From assembly GCA_944326735.1 (NCBI GenBank), contig CALVFC010000045.1, forward strand, positions 1-9,432: a stretch of DNA of 9,432 nucleotides, given 5' to 3'. Both the position numbers and the translations under genes were made by a program. Source of the stretch: an uncultured Limosilactobacillus sp. (GTDB taxonomy: Bacteria > Bacillota > Bacilli > Lactobacillales > Lactobacillaceae). The notes beneath the pieces are model-generated. The model saw only the letters and a program-made list of their open reading frames with translations, had not been told where the DNA came from and did not search any database. How positions within the stretch are numbered: position 1 is the first letter of the stretch; each line of letters begins with the position of its first letter. Shown here one piece after another: positions 1 to 7,684 of this stretch.

Positions 1-388
1 TGATCGCGGTATCAATTTCAAGTTGTGTTGGACCCCCCGTTGTCAGAGCCTGGTCCAACGTTTCCACGACTGGTTGAACCCGCCGGGCAAGTCTAACCAG
101 GTCATCATCAGAAATTGGTTGTCCCTGGTACTGAATCCGTTCATTAAAACGGGTAATAAACGGTGAGGTAAATGTTCCCACCGTTAGTCCCTGTCCGATC
201 AAGGCATCACGAACCATGGCGACTGTTGATCCCTTACCATTCGTTCCTGTGACGTGGATATAGGTTAGCCCCTTCTGCGGGTTACCCAACTCGGCCAAGA
301 ACCGCTTCATCCGGTCTAAGGTCGGAATCTTCTTAAACTTAGTCCGGCCATGAATAAAATTTAGTGCTGCTTGATAATCGTCAATCAT
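1..388 (-). CDS. folC: Bifunctional dihydrofolate/folylpolyglutamate synthase, N-terminal part (runs off the left edge)
   Basis: Only the first 129 codons are in the window; the family is usually about 420-440 residues. FolC is a cytoplasmic ATP-dependent ligase of the Mur ligase type. It adds glutamate to dihydropteroate or to reduced folates, making and retaining the folate pool. Visible in the sequence are the P-loop TGTNGKGST at residues 47-55, the TSP segment at 74-76 and the NERI segment at 82-85, all in the order and spacing expected of FolC. The start is ATG at 386-388, supported by a perfect AAGGAG at 396-401 with a 7-nt spacer. The gene begins after the ndh terminator, so it probably has its own weak promoter or depends on read-through. 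FolC versus a Mur ligase is settled by the N-terminal pattern (Y-x-x-A-L-N-F-I-H at 5-13, then GTFTSP). Nothing odd is seen in the visible part. Confidence 0.95.
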   Translation of the reverse strand, partial: MIDDYQAALNFIHGRTKFKKIPTLDRMKRFLAELGNPQKGLTYIHVTGTNGKGSTVAMVRDALIGQGLTVGTFTSPFITRFNERIQYQGQPISDDDLVRLARRVQPVVETLDQALTTGGPTQLEIDTAI

Positions 389-395
389 GATGATG

Positions 396-401
396 CTCCT
401 T
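396..401 (-). promoter_or_regulatory. folC ribosome binding site
   Basis: On the minus strand AAGGAG lies 7 nt before the ATG at 386-388. This fixes the folC start; no other in-frame start nearby has a comparable site. Confidence 0.85.
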
Positions 402-428
402 CAAACTGAGTCCGTTTTAGTACTAACG

Positions 429-437
429 ATAATAACA
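429..437 (-). promoter_or_regulatory. Tentative folC promoter (extended -10)
   Basis: The minus strand shows TG-T-TATTAT, a sequence of the extended -10 type, with TATTAT at 429-434. It would start transcription around 420-423, about 33 nt before the folC ATG. No good -35 is found: the place where it should lie falls in the left arm of the ndh terminator (450-459). This is a weak prediction made because folC sits behind a terminator and needs some source of transcription. Confidence 0.25.
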
Positions 438-445
438 CACCATTA

Positions 446-493
446 CAAAATAAGCTCCTCACATCCAAGCTAATTCGGATATCAGGAGCTTAT
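446..493 (-). terminator. Intrinsic terminator of the cyd-ndh operon
   Basis: A perfect 10-bp inverted repeat (ATAAGCTCCT at 450-459 against AGGAGCTTAT at 484-493) encloses a further 4-bp inner pairing (ATCC at 463-466 with GGAT at 477-480). On the minus strand the outer stem ends in TTAT and runs into TTT then G, a short U-tract. It begins 23 nt after the ndh stop codon. The U-tract is short, so some read-through into folC is possible. On the plus strand no T-run follows the stem. Confidence 0.82.
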
Positions 494-516
494 AGATCAG
501 TTATTTATCCTTTATT

Positions 517-1734
517 CTAGTGGTATAAGTCGAAGCGACCCTTTGAAAGGAGTTCTTTGACCCCACCGACTTCCATTAAGGAACGGTTCATAATCATTTT
601 CTTCATAAATGAACCAATGTATCCCTTTACCGGGTGGCCCATCGCCGTCCCAAATGCCTTGGTATTACCAACGGAAGCCACGGTCCCCAGGGACTTGTAA
701 CTGTATCCCTTAGCAGCCCGTTGACCATTCTTAATCCGTTCTGCCAAATCTTCAGCCGTGTAGTCTGCCATTGATAAAGCAATCTGGGCTGTTGTTGGGT
801 ATGGACGTTGTTCACCAGGAGCCACAAATGCGGCCACATCCCCGAGAATATACAGGTCTGGATATTCAGGATCATTTAAGTGGTCATTTACCATTACCCG
901 ACCACGACGAGCTTTGAGTCCTGATTCCGCAACCACGGGACTGCCACTAACTCCGGTCGTCCAAATAATAGTACCAGCAGTAACCGATTCTTCATCGGCA
1001 TCCTTGCCTCGCTTATAGAGGACCTTACCTGGTTCAATTCCAGAAATCAGGCAGCCAGTCATCAGGTTAACCCCTAGTTTCTTTACAAGGTTTACACCGT
1101 AATCAGCTAACTTATCATTAAACATTGGTAACAGACGGGTAGCAGCTTCCACTAAGATAATTTGAATATCACTTGGCTGAACTCCAGCGATCTCTGCGTA
1201 ATGGGCCCGCGCATCAACTAGGGCCCCTGCTAATTCAATTCCTGTGAACCCAGCTCCACAAACCACGATCTTGAGGTTGTCAGGGTTCTTACTGGTCCGG
1301 TAATCCTTTAATTGCGCCAGAATATGGTCATGAATATCAATGGCTTCCTTAACATTCGTCATCGGTAAAGCATTTTCTTCTGCCCCCTTGATGCCAAATG
1401 TTTCAGAAACAAATCCTAAGCCCAGCACACAATAATCATAAGTTAGTGGTTCATCCTGGTGAGCTAGTTGGACGTTCTTAGCAGCGGGATCTAACTTAAC
1501 GACTTCATCCTGAATGAAAGTCGTAATATTCGGATCAACTAGGTCCGCAACCTTGTAAGAAATCTTAGACGGCGTTTGGGTACCTGCGGCCACTTCATGC
1601 AGGTCAGTGGCTTCATAGTGGTATGGATTACGGTCTACTAACGTAATCTTGACCGCACCCTTGAGTTTCTTTTGCAATAATACAACCGTCTTCAAGCCAG
1701 CATAACCAGCTCCTAAAACAACAACATGTTTCAT
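517..1734 (-). CDS. ndh: Type II NADH dehydrogenase (NADH:quinone oxidoreductase, NDH-2)
   Basis: A single-subunit, FAD-containing, membrane-associated NADH dehydrogenase that passes electrons to quinone without pumping protons. Its 405 residues are a normal length for the family. The first Rossmann fold has GAGYAGL at residues 8-14, with an acidic residue (D34) ending the second strand. The second fold, for NADH, has GAGFTGIELAG at 160-170, with the conserved glutamate at 167. The FAD-contacting ILGDVA is at 296-301. The C-terminal stretch after about 370 is rich in Lys, Met and hydrophobic residues, as expected for the membrane-binding end. The quinone-site motif, usually AQxAxQ, reads AQIALS at 316-321, so its last glutamine is a serine. 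The gene follows cydC by 18 nt and is the last gene before a terminator, so it is very probably co-transcribed with cydABDC and supplies quinol to the bd oxidase. A more distant FAD-dependent pyridine nucleotide oxidoreductase role is possible but less likely. Confidence 0.92.
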   Translation of the reverse strand: MKHVVVLGAGYAGLKTVVLLQKKLKGAVKITLVDRNPYHYEATDLHEVAAGTQTPSKISYKVADLVDPNITTFIQDEVVKLDPAAKNVQLAHQDEPLTYDYCVLGLGFVSETFGIKGAEENALPMTNVKEAIDIHDHILAQLKDYRTSKNPDNLKIVVCGAGFTGIELAGALVDARAHYAEIAGVQPSDIQIILVEAATRLLPMFNDKLADYGVNLVKKLGVNLMTGCLISGIEPGKVLYKRGKDADEESVTAGTIIWTTGVSGSPVVAESGLKARRGRVMVNDHLNDPEYPDLYILGDVAAFVAPGEQRPYPTTAQIALSMADYTAEDLAERIKNGQRAAKGYSYKSLGTVASVGNTKAFGTAMGHPVKGYIGSFMKKMIMNRSLMEVGGVKELLSKGRFDLYH

Positions 1735-1742
1735 TTTTGTAA

Positions 1743-1748
1743 CCCCCT
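1743..1748 (-). promoter_or_regulatory. ndh ribosome binding site (AGGGGG)
   Basis: AGGGGG lies 8 nt upstream of the ATG at 1732-1734, in the 18-nt gap after the cydC stop codon. It has one mismatch to AGGAGG. It is the only ribosome site of the operon lying wholly outside the preceding gene. Confidence 0.7.
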
Positions 1749-1752
1749 ATTT

Positions 1753-3498
1753 TTATTCAACTAATCCTTCATCTGCCGCTCGTAGCATTCGATAACGTTT
1801 ACTTGTCTGTGCTAATTGAGCTGGCGATCCTGCCAGGTCGACCTGACCATTTTCCAAGAAAATCACTTGATCCATTTGATCAATTCCTTGCAAGTGGTGG
1901 GTAACCCAAATCAGTGTTTTATCTTTTAATTCCTTCATAAACGTATCAATGACCTGTTGTTCGGTAATGGGATCCAACCCGACTGTCGGTTCATCTAAAA
2001 TTACAATGGGAACGTTCTTTAACAATATCCGGGCTAATGACAAACGATGCTGTTCACCGCCAGAAAAGCCCAGTCCTGCTTCACCAACCTTGGTGTTCAA
2101 GCCATCAGGAAGTTGACGAATCTTTTCTGCTAAACCAACCCGTTGGAGAACGGACCACACTTGTTCTTCTGTTGCCTGTTCGTTACCGATGCGGACGTTA
2201 TTTAAGACACTAGTATTGAACAAGTATGGTTGCTGGTGGACGATTCCGATGTAATTGGAAATCTGATCACCAAAATCACTCGTGGGCACACCGTTGAGTA
2301 AGACTGATCCCGAGTCCGGTTGCCGGTCACCACGTAATAGTGATACTAGGGTACTCTTGCCGGCCCCGCTGCGCCCCAAGATAGCTAACTTTTCACCAGG
2401 GTGGATGGTCAATGATAAGCCATTCAAAATGGTGTTGGTGGTATGCGGATAAGTAAATTGGACATTCGCTAATTGCAACTGGTATGGCGCCTGAATATTA
2501 GCAGGCCGCTGATCGGCTTTGGCAACCGCCGGTAAACTATTTAACCGCTTCAGCGAGTCAACATAGGTGTTCGTCTGTTGAGCAGCATTCGGTAAACCTG
2601 CTAACGCCTCATCAAGTGGGAAGACGGCGAGCACAAATGCTGCAATCCAGTTTGCACCCCAGTGGTGGCCAAAACGCCAGGACGACCACACAACCAGGGC
2701 AATGACAACCAATAGGATCATCATTTGCAACAAGAAGTCGCGGAAATAATTAAAGGAGTGCAGTGCGTGTTGCGACTTACGTAATTGTTGTTCGTCATTT
2801 TTCCGTCGACCAAGGTATTCAGCCGACCGTCCAGCAAAGATCCAATCTGTAATGCCGAGAACGTTATCCGTCAGGTCCGCATACAAGCGGTTGGTGGCCT
2901 GCTTTTCATCATCCTGACGTTGGCCATTGACGAGAACCGACCAAACCGGAATACCGACAATAATCAGACCAAAGAGAATCGCCATCAATAGGCCCATCAA
3001 TGGTGTTAAGACCCCCAAACCGATGACAATAATGACGTACAACCCGGCCGCGACAAGCATTGGGAAAATGGTCCGCAAGTACAGATTCTGAATGTGGGCC
3101 ACATCATCAGACAAGAGGCCCAAGATGTCACCGATCCGGTACTTACTGTTAAAGAAGACCGCATCCTGTTCCAACGAATTGTACAACTTCTTACGAAAGT
3201 CCGATGTCATCTTTAGGACCCAGTTGTGCGACGTGATCCGTTCACAGTATTTAAAGACCGGCCGGAAGATCCCAAATGCCCGCGTTAGAACTATCGGAAC
3301 ATAAACTAACAAAATATTAAACGGCATGGTGGCACATTTACTGATCAGGTAACCAGCCGTAAACATTAGTCCACCAGCACAAACAAAGGTTAAAATCCCG
3401 AGACTAATTGCCAATATCAAGGTCCAACGATACTTGCGAAGGTAAGGACGAACCCATCGATCATGATGTAATGCTTTAAATAAAGGTATCTTATGCAT
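1753..3498 (-). CDS. cydC: ABC transporter subunit CydC (haem/thiol transporter required for cytochrome bd assembly)
   Basis: One half of the heterodimeric CydDC ABC transporter of the cytoplasmic membrane, needed to make functional cytochrome bd. It was first described as a cysteine/glutathione exporter, and more recent structural work on the E. coli protein argues for haem transport. The 581 residues comprise a six-helix membrane domain (about 25-310) and a nucleotide-binding domain (about 340-575). The CydC signature region R-A-F-G...K-Y-x-E-R-x-x-S-H is at 73-91; His91 aligns with E. coli CydC His85, reported as a haem ligand. ATPase motifs are Walker A GRSGAGKS at 375-382, Q-loop near 422, signature FSGGEQ at 478-483, Walker B IVILDEP at 498-504 and switch His534. 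The start overlaps the cydD stop by 8 nt and has GGGGAGGA 7 nt upstream. In the Bacillus subtilis naming, where the first ABC gene is cydC, this second gene would be called cydD. Confidence 0.92.
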   Translation of the reverse strand: MHKIPLFKALHHDRWVRPYLRKYRWTLILAISLGILTFVCAGGLMFTAGYLISKCATMPFNILLVYVPIVLTRAFGIFRPVFKYCERITSHNWVLKMTSDFRKKLYNSLEQDAVFFNSKYRIGDILGLLSDDVAHIQNLYLRTIFPMLVAAGLYVIIVIGLGVLTPLMGLLMAILFGLIIVGIPVWSVLVNGQRQDDEKQATNRLYADLTDNVLGITDWIFAGRSAEYLGRRKNDEQQLRKSQHALHSFNYFRDFLLQMMILLVVIALVVWSSWRFGHHWGANWIAAFVLAVFPLDEALAGLPNAAQQTNTYVDSLKRLNSLPAVAKADQRPANIQAPYQLQLANVQFTYPHTTNTILNGLSLTIHPGEKLAILGRSGAGKSTLVSLLRGDRQPDSGSVLLNGVPTSDFGDQISNYIGIVHQQPYLFNTSVLNNVRIGNEQATEEQVWSVLQRVGLAEKIRQLPDGLNTKVGEAGLGFSGGEQHRLSLARILLKNVPIVILDEPTVGLDPITEQQVIDTFMKELKDKTLIWVTHHLQGIDQMDQVIFLENGQVDLAGSPAQLAQTSKRYRMLRAADEGLVE

Positions 3499-5215
3499 CG
3501 AGCCGTCCTCCCCTCATTTGACGAATTAGCTTCGTTAAGTAGCCGTTTTGCTTCAACAACGTTTGGTAGTCTCCCTGCTCAACCAACTGACCATGGTTCA
3601 AAACCAGGACGTGGTCCATTTGATTTAACCAGTGGAGCCGGTGAGTAGCTAACAGAACGAGACGATCCTTCATTAACGGTAACATCCGTTCCTTGAGTTC
3701 CAATTCCGTTTCAATATCCAGGTGGGCCGTTGGTTCGTCCAAAATCAGGATCTTCCGCTTCCGGTCAAGGAAAGCCCGGGCCAAGGCAATTCGTTGTGCC
3801 TGGCCACCGCTTAATGGTCGGTGTCCCTGGCCAATGACGGTCGATAATCCCGCTGGCAAACTAGCAACCAGGTCATCTAACCCGACCACGTGGACCGCTT
3901 CCGCTAGCTGCTGGTCACTGACGTCAGGTGTGTAGAAAGCAATGTTATTCCGCAACGTATCTTCAAAGATGTACGGATGCTGCGGAATATATAAGATTTG
4001 CTGCTGCCAATCACTGATGTTCAGCGAATTCGTAGTTGTCCCTTGGATGCTAAATTGACCAGCGCTCGGGGCCAAGAAACCAGCTAATAGGTTAATCAGC
4101 GTCGTCTTCCCAGCACCACTCATCCCAATAATGCCGATCTTTTGATATCCCGTCAAAGTTAAATTCATGGGTTTTAACTGACTACCAGACGGATATTGAT
4201 AACTGATCCCTTCTAATTTCAACTGGTCACTCGGCAACCACGAGTGTAGTCGCACTTGCGGCCGCTGTGGTTCAGCCATTTTTAAAATCCGGTAGACCGC
4301 ATGGAAGGAATTCTTACCGTTCAGTGTGGCATGGTAATCATTTGCAAAATTACGAATTGGCATAAAATATTCTGGCGCCAGGATTAAAATCGCCAGCGCA
4401 GGAAACAACAATAAGTGACCGTCAATTAATCGTAAACCGAGGAAGACCGCCAAAATAGCAATCGCTAACGTGGTGAAGAAGTCCAACGCAAAGGTCGAAA
4501 GCATCGCCACGCGAATGACGCTCATCGTTGACCGCCGAAACTGCTCACTAGAACGAAAAATGCTCTTGGAATATTGTTTACTGATTCCAAAGTACTTTAA
4601 GGTATCAATACCCCGTAAAGAATCGATGAAGTGGTTTGACAACATTTGAAAGTTAGCATACTGCCGATCTGCCTTAGCCTTTGCTGCATAACCTAAGATA
4701 ATCATAAACAGGATGATCAATGGGTAAATAGCGAGCATCACCAAGCCAGAAATCCAATCCAGGTATAAACACACAATCAGGAGCAAGATTGGAATCACCA
4801 TCATCGAAACAAATTTGGAAAACAGTAAGTTAATGTAAGTTTCCACTTCAGAGATCCCGTCTAGGGCGAGGGTCACCATGTTACCGGTCCCCTCCCGATT
4901 AATCAGAACGGGTCCCAAAGTAAACAGCCGTTTTAGCAACTGCTGACGCAACTGGTCGGCACAATGGCGGGCATAACGATCAAGCCGGGACTGTTCAAAC
5001 CAATTAGTCAGGTGACGCGCTGTAAAACAAGCGGCAAATAGCAACAACCACTGCCACTGGCTGGTTAAGGTGTGTCCCTGCCAGAGGTGCGTTAAGAGCA
5101 ACGCCAGCCCCAATGCTTGACCAAGGATAAGAAAAGCTTGTAGAACATACAGTCCCACAAGCTTTACCATGATCTTCTTGCTCTCTGGAAGTGTAAAGAG
5201 TAATCGATCAATCAT
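3491..5215 (-). CDS. cydD: ABC transporter subunit CydD (partner of CydC)
   Basis: The other half of the CydDC exporter-type ABC transporter in the cytoplasmic membrane. Its 574 residues are close to the usual length. The membrane domain covers about 18-300 and the nucleotide-binding domain about 332-570. The CydD-type block S-x-x-F-I-D-S-L-R-G-I-x-T-L-K-x-F-G at 193-210 and LAPEYFMPIRNFANDYHA at 279-296 separate it from CydC. ATPase motifs are all canonical: Walker A GMSGAGKT at 364-371, Q-loop Q412, LSGGQ at 468-472, Walker B ILILDEP at 489-495 and switch His525. It starts 4 nt after cydB; its GGAGG (5228-5232) lies inside the end of cydB with a rather long 12-nt spacer. It overlaps cydC by 8 nt, which suggests translational coupling and balanced subunit synthesis. 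Under Bacillus subtilis naming this gene would be cydC. Confidence 0.92.
   Translation of the reverse strand: MIDRLLFTLPESKKIMVKLVGLYVLQAFLILGQALGLALLLTHLWQGHTLTSQWQWLLLFAACFTARHLTNWFEQSRLDRYARHCADQLRQQLLKRLFTLGPVLINREGTGNMVTLALDGISEVETYINLLFSKFVSMMVIPILLLIVCLYLDWISGLVMLAIYPLIILFMIILGYAAKAKADRQYANFQMLSNHFIDSLRGIDTLKYFGISKQYSKSIFRSSEQFRRSTMSVIRVAMLSTFALDFFTTLAIAILAVFLGLRLIDGHLLLFPALAILILAPEYFMPIRNFANDYHATLNGKNSFHAVYRILKMAEPQRPQVRLHSWLPSDQLKLEGISYQYPSGSQLKPMNLTLTGYQKIGIIGMSGAGKTTLINLLAGFLAPSAGQFSIQGTTTNSLNISDWQQQILYIPQHPYIFEDTLRNNIAFYTPDVSDQQLAEAVHVVGLDDLVASLPAGLSTVIGQGHRPLSGGQAQRIALARAFLDRKRKILILDEPTAHLDIETELELKERMLPLMKDRLVLLATHRLHWLNQMDHVLVLNHGQLVEQGDYQTLLKQNGYLTKLIRQMRGGRLDA
3506..3513 (-). 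promoter_or_regulatory. cydC ribosome binding site inside the end of cydD
   Basis: GGGGAGGA with GGAGG at 3507-3511 lies in the codons for the Arg-Gly-Gly near the CydD C-terminus, 8 nt from the cydC ATG (3496-3498) when measured from GGAGG. It fixes the cydC start and the 8-nt gene overlap. Confidence 0.8.
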
Positions 5216-5219
5216 TCTA

Positions 5220-6236
5220 TTACTTGTCCTCCGTAATTACTGGCATCGCAATCCGCTTCCGGAAAATCCAGTATGCCCAGATCGTGTAGGCCAGAACGAA
5301 TGGCAATAAGCAGCAAGTGGCAATTGTCATTACAGTCAAGGTGTAATGCGTCGATGATGCATTCTGAATTAACAGGTCATAACGTGGACTAATGGAACTA
5401 ATCAGAACACGTGGGAATAAGCCGATAAAGATCAGGGCAACCAATGATACCAGAGATAACCCACTGGCAATAAAGGCTGTTAATTCCTTGTGCTTCATTG
5501 TAGCAGCGTGCGCAACAATCGATAGGATGACAATTACTACTAACATCGTTAACGTGCCAATTGGGTGAACGTGAATGAAGTCAGTCATGAAGATCAACAG
5601 TAAGGCGAAGACGATTAGGCCTAAGTACAATACCCAATATAAGAATTGGGCGTAATTATTGGCCCGTTCTTCGACTCCACCCGCCGTCTTCAGTGACAGG
5701 TAGTTCAGACCGTGTAAGTAAGTTAATAGGGTCAATGCAATTCCACCAACAACTGAGAACCAGTTAATGTAGTCAAAGAATGTTGCATGGAAGTTACCAT
5801 TAACGTCAATTGGCATCCCCTTGATCATGGAGATAAACATTACCCCGAGGAAGAATGGCACCATTGCAGAACCAATTCCTAAAGTCCAGTCCCAAATTTT
5901 CTTGTGCGGCATTGGGCTTTTCGCACGGAATTCAAATGAAACACCACGAATAATCAATCCAACTAGGATCAACATCAAGATCAAGTAGTAACCACTAAAC
6001 AAACTAGCGTACCAGTATGGGAATGATGCGAACATCGCACCACCGGCTGTGATCAGCCAAACTTCATTACCATCCCAGACGGGGCCAATCGTTTGAACCA
6101 TTTGATCACGTTCTGCTTCATTGTGAGCAACCGTAATTGTGGCCATACCAACCCCGTAGTCAAAGCCATCCAGGAAGAAGAAGCCCGCAAACAGGACACC
6201 AATCAGGAAAAACCATAATAGTTGAAGAGCACTCAT
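5220..6236 (-). CDS. cydB: Cytochrome bd quinol oxidase subunit II
   Basis: The structural subunit of cytochrome bd, an integral membrane partner of CydA that binds no haem of its own in most described enzymes. It is needed for assembly and for the oxygen and proton paths. The 338 residues are typical of the Firmicute form and contain about eight to nine hydrophobic segments. Family motifs visible are FLDGFDYGVG at 21-30, GPVWDGNEVWLITAGGAMFA at 51-70, and RGVSFEFR at 97-104. The C-terminus is short and charged. The ATG follows the cydA stop codon directly (TAAATG), and the AAGGAGG at 6245-6251 is placed within the last codons of cydA, so translation is probably coupled. It is followed by cydD after 4 nt. 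No internal break or missing motif is seen. Confidence 0.96.
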   Translation of the reverse strand: MSALQLLWFFLIGVLFAGFFFLDGFDYGVGMATITVAHNEAERDQMVQTIGPVWDGNEVWLITAGGAMFASFPYWYASLFSGYYLILMLILVGLIIRGVSFEFRAKSPMPHKKIWDWTLGIGSAMVPFFLGVMFISMIKGMPIDVNGNFHATFFDYINWFSVVGGIALTLLTYLHGLNYLSLKTAGGVEERANNYAQFLYWVLYLGLIVFALLLIFMTDFIHVHPIGTLTMLVVIVILSIVAHAATMKHKELTAFIASGLSLVSLVALIFIGLFPRVLISSISPRYDLLIQNASSTHYTLTVMTIATCCLLPFVLAYTIWAYWIFRKRIAMPVITEDK

Positions 6237-7652
6237 TTAGAACGCCTCCTTATCGAATGGGTCAAGAACCTTCTTAAACTTAGGTTCAATTGTTTGGGTT
6301 GGGTCCTTCTTAAGTTCCCGAACAACTAAGGCAATCATTGCAATCGCCAATGTTGTGAACAAGCAGAAGTAAACAATGTTAGAAGTTAACAGGGATGCAA
6401 CAGAGACATTTGGTGAAATACTTTGTTGGATAGTAAACAGTCCGTAAACTGTCCATGGAACACGACCAAATTCAGTTACAAACCAACCTGCTGTATTACC
6501 AAGGAATGGGAAGAATGTCGTGATCGCAATCAACCACATTACCCACCGATGGCGATAGAGTGATTGCGACTTTTCACGACTCATAATCAAGCCCACAATT
6601 GAAATCAAGATAATCCATGCAGCCACTCCACACATGATCCGGAAACTGTAGAACAAGGTGTTAACTGGTGGATAGTAATCTATATTCTTACCATACTTGT
6701 GCTTGTATTGAGCATTTAATTCATTCATCCCCGTAACAGCACCGGTTGTTGAGTGGTAAGACAAAATACTCAAAGCATATGGCACATCAAGGTTATATTC
6801 TTCTTTGTGCTGCTTGGTATTGGCAATGCCGACAACCGTCCATGGAGCATGCTTACCAGTGGTGGTATAAACCGCTTCAGTAGCGGCAAACTTCATTGGT
6901 TGTTCCTTAATCAGGTATTGCATCTGCAGATCACCGAGAACTAAGCCGAAAATAGCAAAGATCAGTGAAATGGATAATCCCAACCGCAACGTCTTTTTGT
7001 AAATATGACGAGCAGCTTCGGATGGTTGCTTCTTCTTGAGCAGTTGGAAAGCAGCCAAACCAGCAAAGATCACACCACCCATCATGATGGCGTTCAAGAT
7101 TACATGGCCAAATTCGAACCATAACTGCGGGTTCTTTAACAAGGCCCCAAAGTTAACCATTGTGGCCCGGCCATTCTTAATGGCGTAACCAACGGGGTGC
7201 TGCATAAAGGAGTTCGCTGTCAGAATCCATAATGCAGACGTTAAGGAACCAAAACTAGTCATCCAAATAAAGAAAGCATGGAGACCCGGCTTTACTTTAT
7301 TCCATGTGAATACCCACAATCCGATAAATGTAGATTCGATAAAGAATGATAGCAATGCTTCAAGAGCCAGAGGAGCACCAAAAATGTCCCCCATGAATCG
7401 TGAGTAGTCAGACCAGTTCATACCAAACTGGAATTCTTGAATAATCCCAGTAACGACACCGACAGCAAAGCTCAGCAAGAAAATATTCCCCCAAAACTTT
7501 GTCATCTTTTTATATGATTCATCCTTAGTATGTACATACATACTTTCCATAATTGCGACAACAAAGGCCGTCCCGATGGAAAATGGAACAAAGAAGAAGT
7601 GATAGACCGTCGTCATCGCAAATTGGAAACGAGCAAGACTAAGAATAGTCAT
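6237..7652 (-). CDS. cydA: Cytochrome bd quinol oxidase subunit I
   Basis: The catalytic subunit of cytochrome bd, which oxidises quinol at the outer face of the membrane and reduces oxygen to water using haems b558, b595 and d. It has 471 residues against about 520 in E. coli, the difference lying in the Q-loop region, so this is a short-Q-loop enzyme. By alignment with E. coli from memory, the haem ligands are His18 (ARFQFAMTTVYHFFFVP), His183 (WFEFGHV) and Met340 (FRIMCG). Glu98 and Glu106 in LEALLSFFIESTFIGLW match the proton-path acids, and Lys254 and Glu259 in QPMKFAATEAV match the quinol-site residues. The conserved GWFVTEFGRVPW is at 389-400. It is the first gene of the operon, with a strong GGAGGGAGGT 8 nt before the ATG at 7650-7652. 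Upstream lie a promoter and a cre-like site, consistent with carbon-source control. Confidence 0.97.
   Translation of the reverse strand: MTILSLARFQFAMTTVYHFFFVPFSIGTAFVVAIMESMYVHTKDESYKKMTKFWGNIFLLSFAVGVVTGIIQEFQFGMNWSDYSRFMGDIFGAPLALEALLSFFIESTFIGLWVFTWNKVKPGLHAFFIWMTSFGSLTSALWILTANSFMQHPVGYAIKNGRATMVNFGALLKNPQLWFEFGHVILNAIMMGGVIFAGLAAFQLLKKKQPSEAARHIYKKTLRLGLSISLIFAIFGLVLGDLQMQYLIKEQPMKFAATEAVYTTTGKHAPWTVVGIANTKQHKEEYNLDVPYALSILSYHSTTGAVTGMNELNAQYKHKYGKNIDYYPPVNTLFYSFRIMCGVAAWIILISIVGLIMSREKSQSLYRHRWVMWLIAITTFFPFLGNTAGWFVTEFGRVPWTVYGLFTIQQSISPNVSVASLLTSNIVYFCLFTTLAIAMIALVVRELKKDPTQTIEPKFKKVLDPFDKEAF
6245..6251 (-). promoter_or_regulatory. cydB ribosome binding site inside the end of cydA
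   Basis: AAGGAGG lies within the Asp-Lys-Glu-Ala codons just before the CydA stop, 8 nt from the cydB ATG. It fixes the cydB start and the zero-length gap between the two genes. Confidence 0.85.
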
Positions 7653-7660
7653 AAATAAGA

Positions 7661-7670
7661 ACCTCCCTCC
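7661..7670 (-). promoter_or_regulatory. cydA ribosome binding site
   Basis: GGAGGGAGGT on the minus strand holds two overlapping GGAGG-like cores. The nearer core is 8 nt from the cydA ATG. It is the strongest-looking ribosome site in the window and fixes the start. Confidence 0.85.
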
Positions 7671-7684
7671 AAAGGATTTAATTT

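Noticed and set aside
478..1734. Ndh as a decayed gene because of the AQIALS substitution
   Set aside because: The frame is full length, both nucleotide-binding folds are intact, Glu167 is kept and the gene has a ribosome site. A single motif change does not indicate decay.
2785..3304. Two plus-strand open frames of about 70 codons inside cydC
   Set aside because: They are antisense to well-conserved membrane-domain sequence, lack convincing ribosome sites, and have skewed compositions expected of shadow frames.
3693..3935. An 80-codon plus-strand open frame inside cydD
   Set aside because: It mirrors the Walker B and signature region of the ABC domain and is rich in Ser, Arg and Trp as an antisense shadow would be. 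There is no supporting start signal.
6753..7122. Open frames of 63 codons on both strands inside cydA
   Set aside because: cydA is continuous and motif-complete through this stretch; the small frames have no ribosome site or recognisable product.
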